A stretch of DNA of 6,065 bases from Verrucomicrobiota bacterium (GTDB lineage Bacteria; Verrucomicrobiota; Verrucomicrobiia; Chthoniobacterales; JAFAMB01). Location: assembly GCA_019236035.1 (NCBI GenBank), contig JAFAJU010000501.1, forward strand, positions 1 to 6,065, written 5' to 3'. Shown here piece after piece: positions 5,930 through 6,065 of the stretch. Under the pieces are notes generated by a model that saw only the letters and a program-made list of their open reading frames with translations, had not been told where the DNA came from and searched no databases. Each line of letters starts with the position of its first letter. Positions within the stretch are counted from its first letter, which is position 1. The position numbers and the translations under genes are program-made.

Positions 5930-6065
5930 TCAAACGGCGTTGGAAACAGCCTTCGTTGCATGCTCAATCATCGCGCCGGGATTGAAATCCGGAGGCGCCT
6001 GCCGTGGCGGGAACTCTTTGAAGCTTTCCGCGTGCAGCTTAAGGATGTAGCCTGCCGGCATGACC
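5930..6065 (-). CDS. 3' end of an unidentified ORF, cut by the window edge
   Basis: The frame is open from the window edge to a TGA at 5930-5932. An ATG at 6061 would give 43 residues, MPAGYILKLHAESFKEFPPR through MIEHATKAVSNAV. Composition is balanced and protein-like, but no domain is recognised. It may be a short protein starting at 6061 or the C-terminus of a longer one starting outside the window; the ribosome binding site region is not visible. Confidence 0.4.
   Translation of the reverse strand, partial: VMPAGYILKLHAESFKEFPPRQAPPDFNPGAMIEHATKAVSNAV

Noticed and set aside
5748..5933. 61-codon minus-strand frame starting at TTG 5933
   Set aside because: Asp/Ser-rich low-complexity translation ending inside the hairpin; no start signal or family.

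Overview
The window looks like chromosomal DNA of a free-living, Gram-negative-type bacterium with medium GC content. The gene mix (exported S9 peptidase, ECF sigma factor operon, bactofilin-like/RDD membrane protein, tRNA with no encoded CCA) and a palindromic element at the left edge resemble soil Verrucomicrobiota or Acidobacteriota. That assignment is an impression from gene style; nothing in the window proves it.

Layout. Bases 20-89 hold a long imperfect palindrome of the kind found as interspersed repeats. Bases 117-2252 (minus) encode a full-length oligopeptidase B-type serine peptidase with an N-terminal signal peptide. Upstream of it, two hairpins (2280-2299 and 2321-2367) separate it from a compact minus-strand operon at 2367-4722. 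Reading in the direction of transcription, this operon encodes an ECF sigma factor, a 141-residue three-helix membrane protein in the anti-sigma position, and a 482-residue protein joining a bactofilin-like exported domain, several membrane helices and a C-terminal RDD domain. Each junction is an ATGA stop/start overlap, so the three products are probably translationally coupled and work together in envelope sensing or maintenance. A possible 63-residue membrane peptide (4821-5012) lies just upstream of the sigma gene.

Bases 5143-5278 hold a plausible sigma-70 promoter and a complete tRNA-Ser(GCU) on the plus strand. Beyond the tRNA the DNA looks like a decayed integration site. There is a short ORF with a strong ribosome binding site that stops after 33 codons (5365-5466), and an 85-codon remnant resembling the N-terminal part of a tyrosine recombinase pointing at the tRNA (5427-5684, minus). 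A perfect 15-bp inverted repeat (5732-5765) follows, and at the right edge lies the end of another minus-strand ORF (5930-6065).

The most interesting content is the coupled sigma / membrane protein / bactofilin-RDD operon, whose anti-sigma candidate lacks the usual zinc motif, and the tRNA-Ser-linked remnant region, which suggests a past genomic island.
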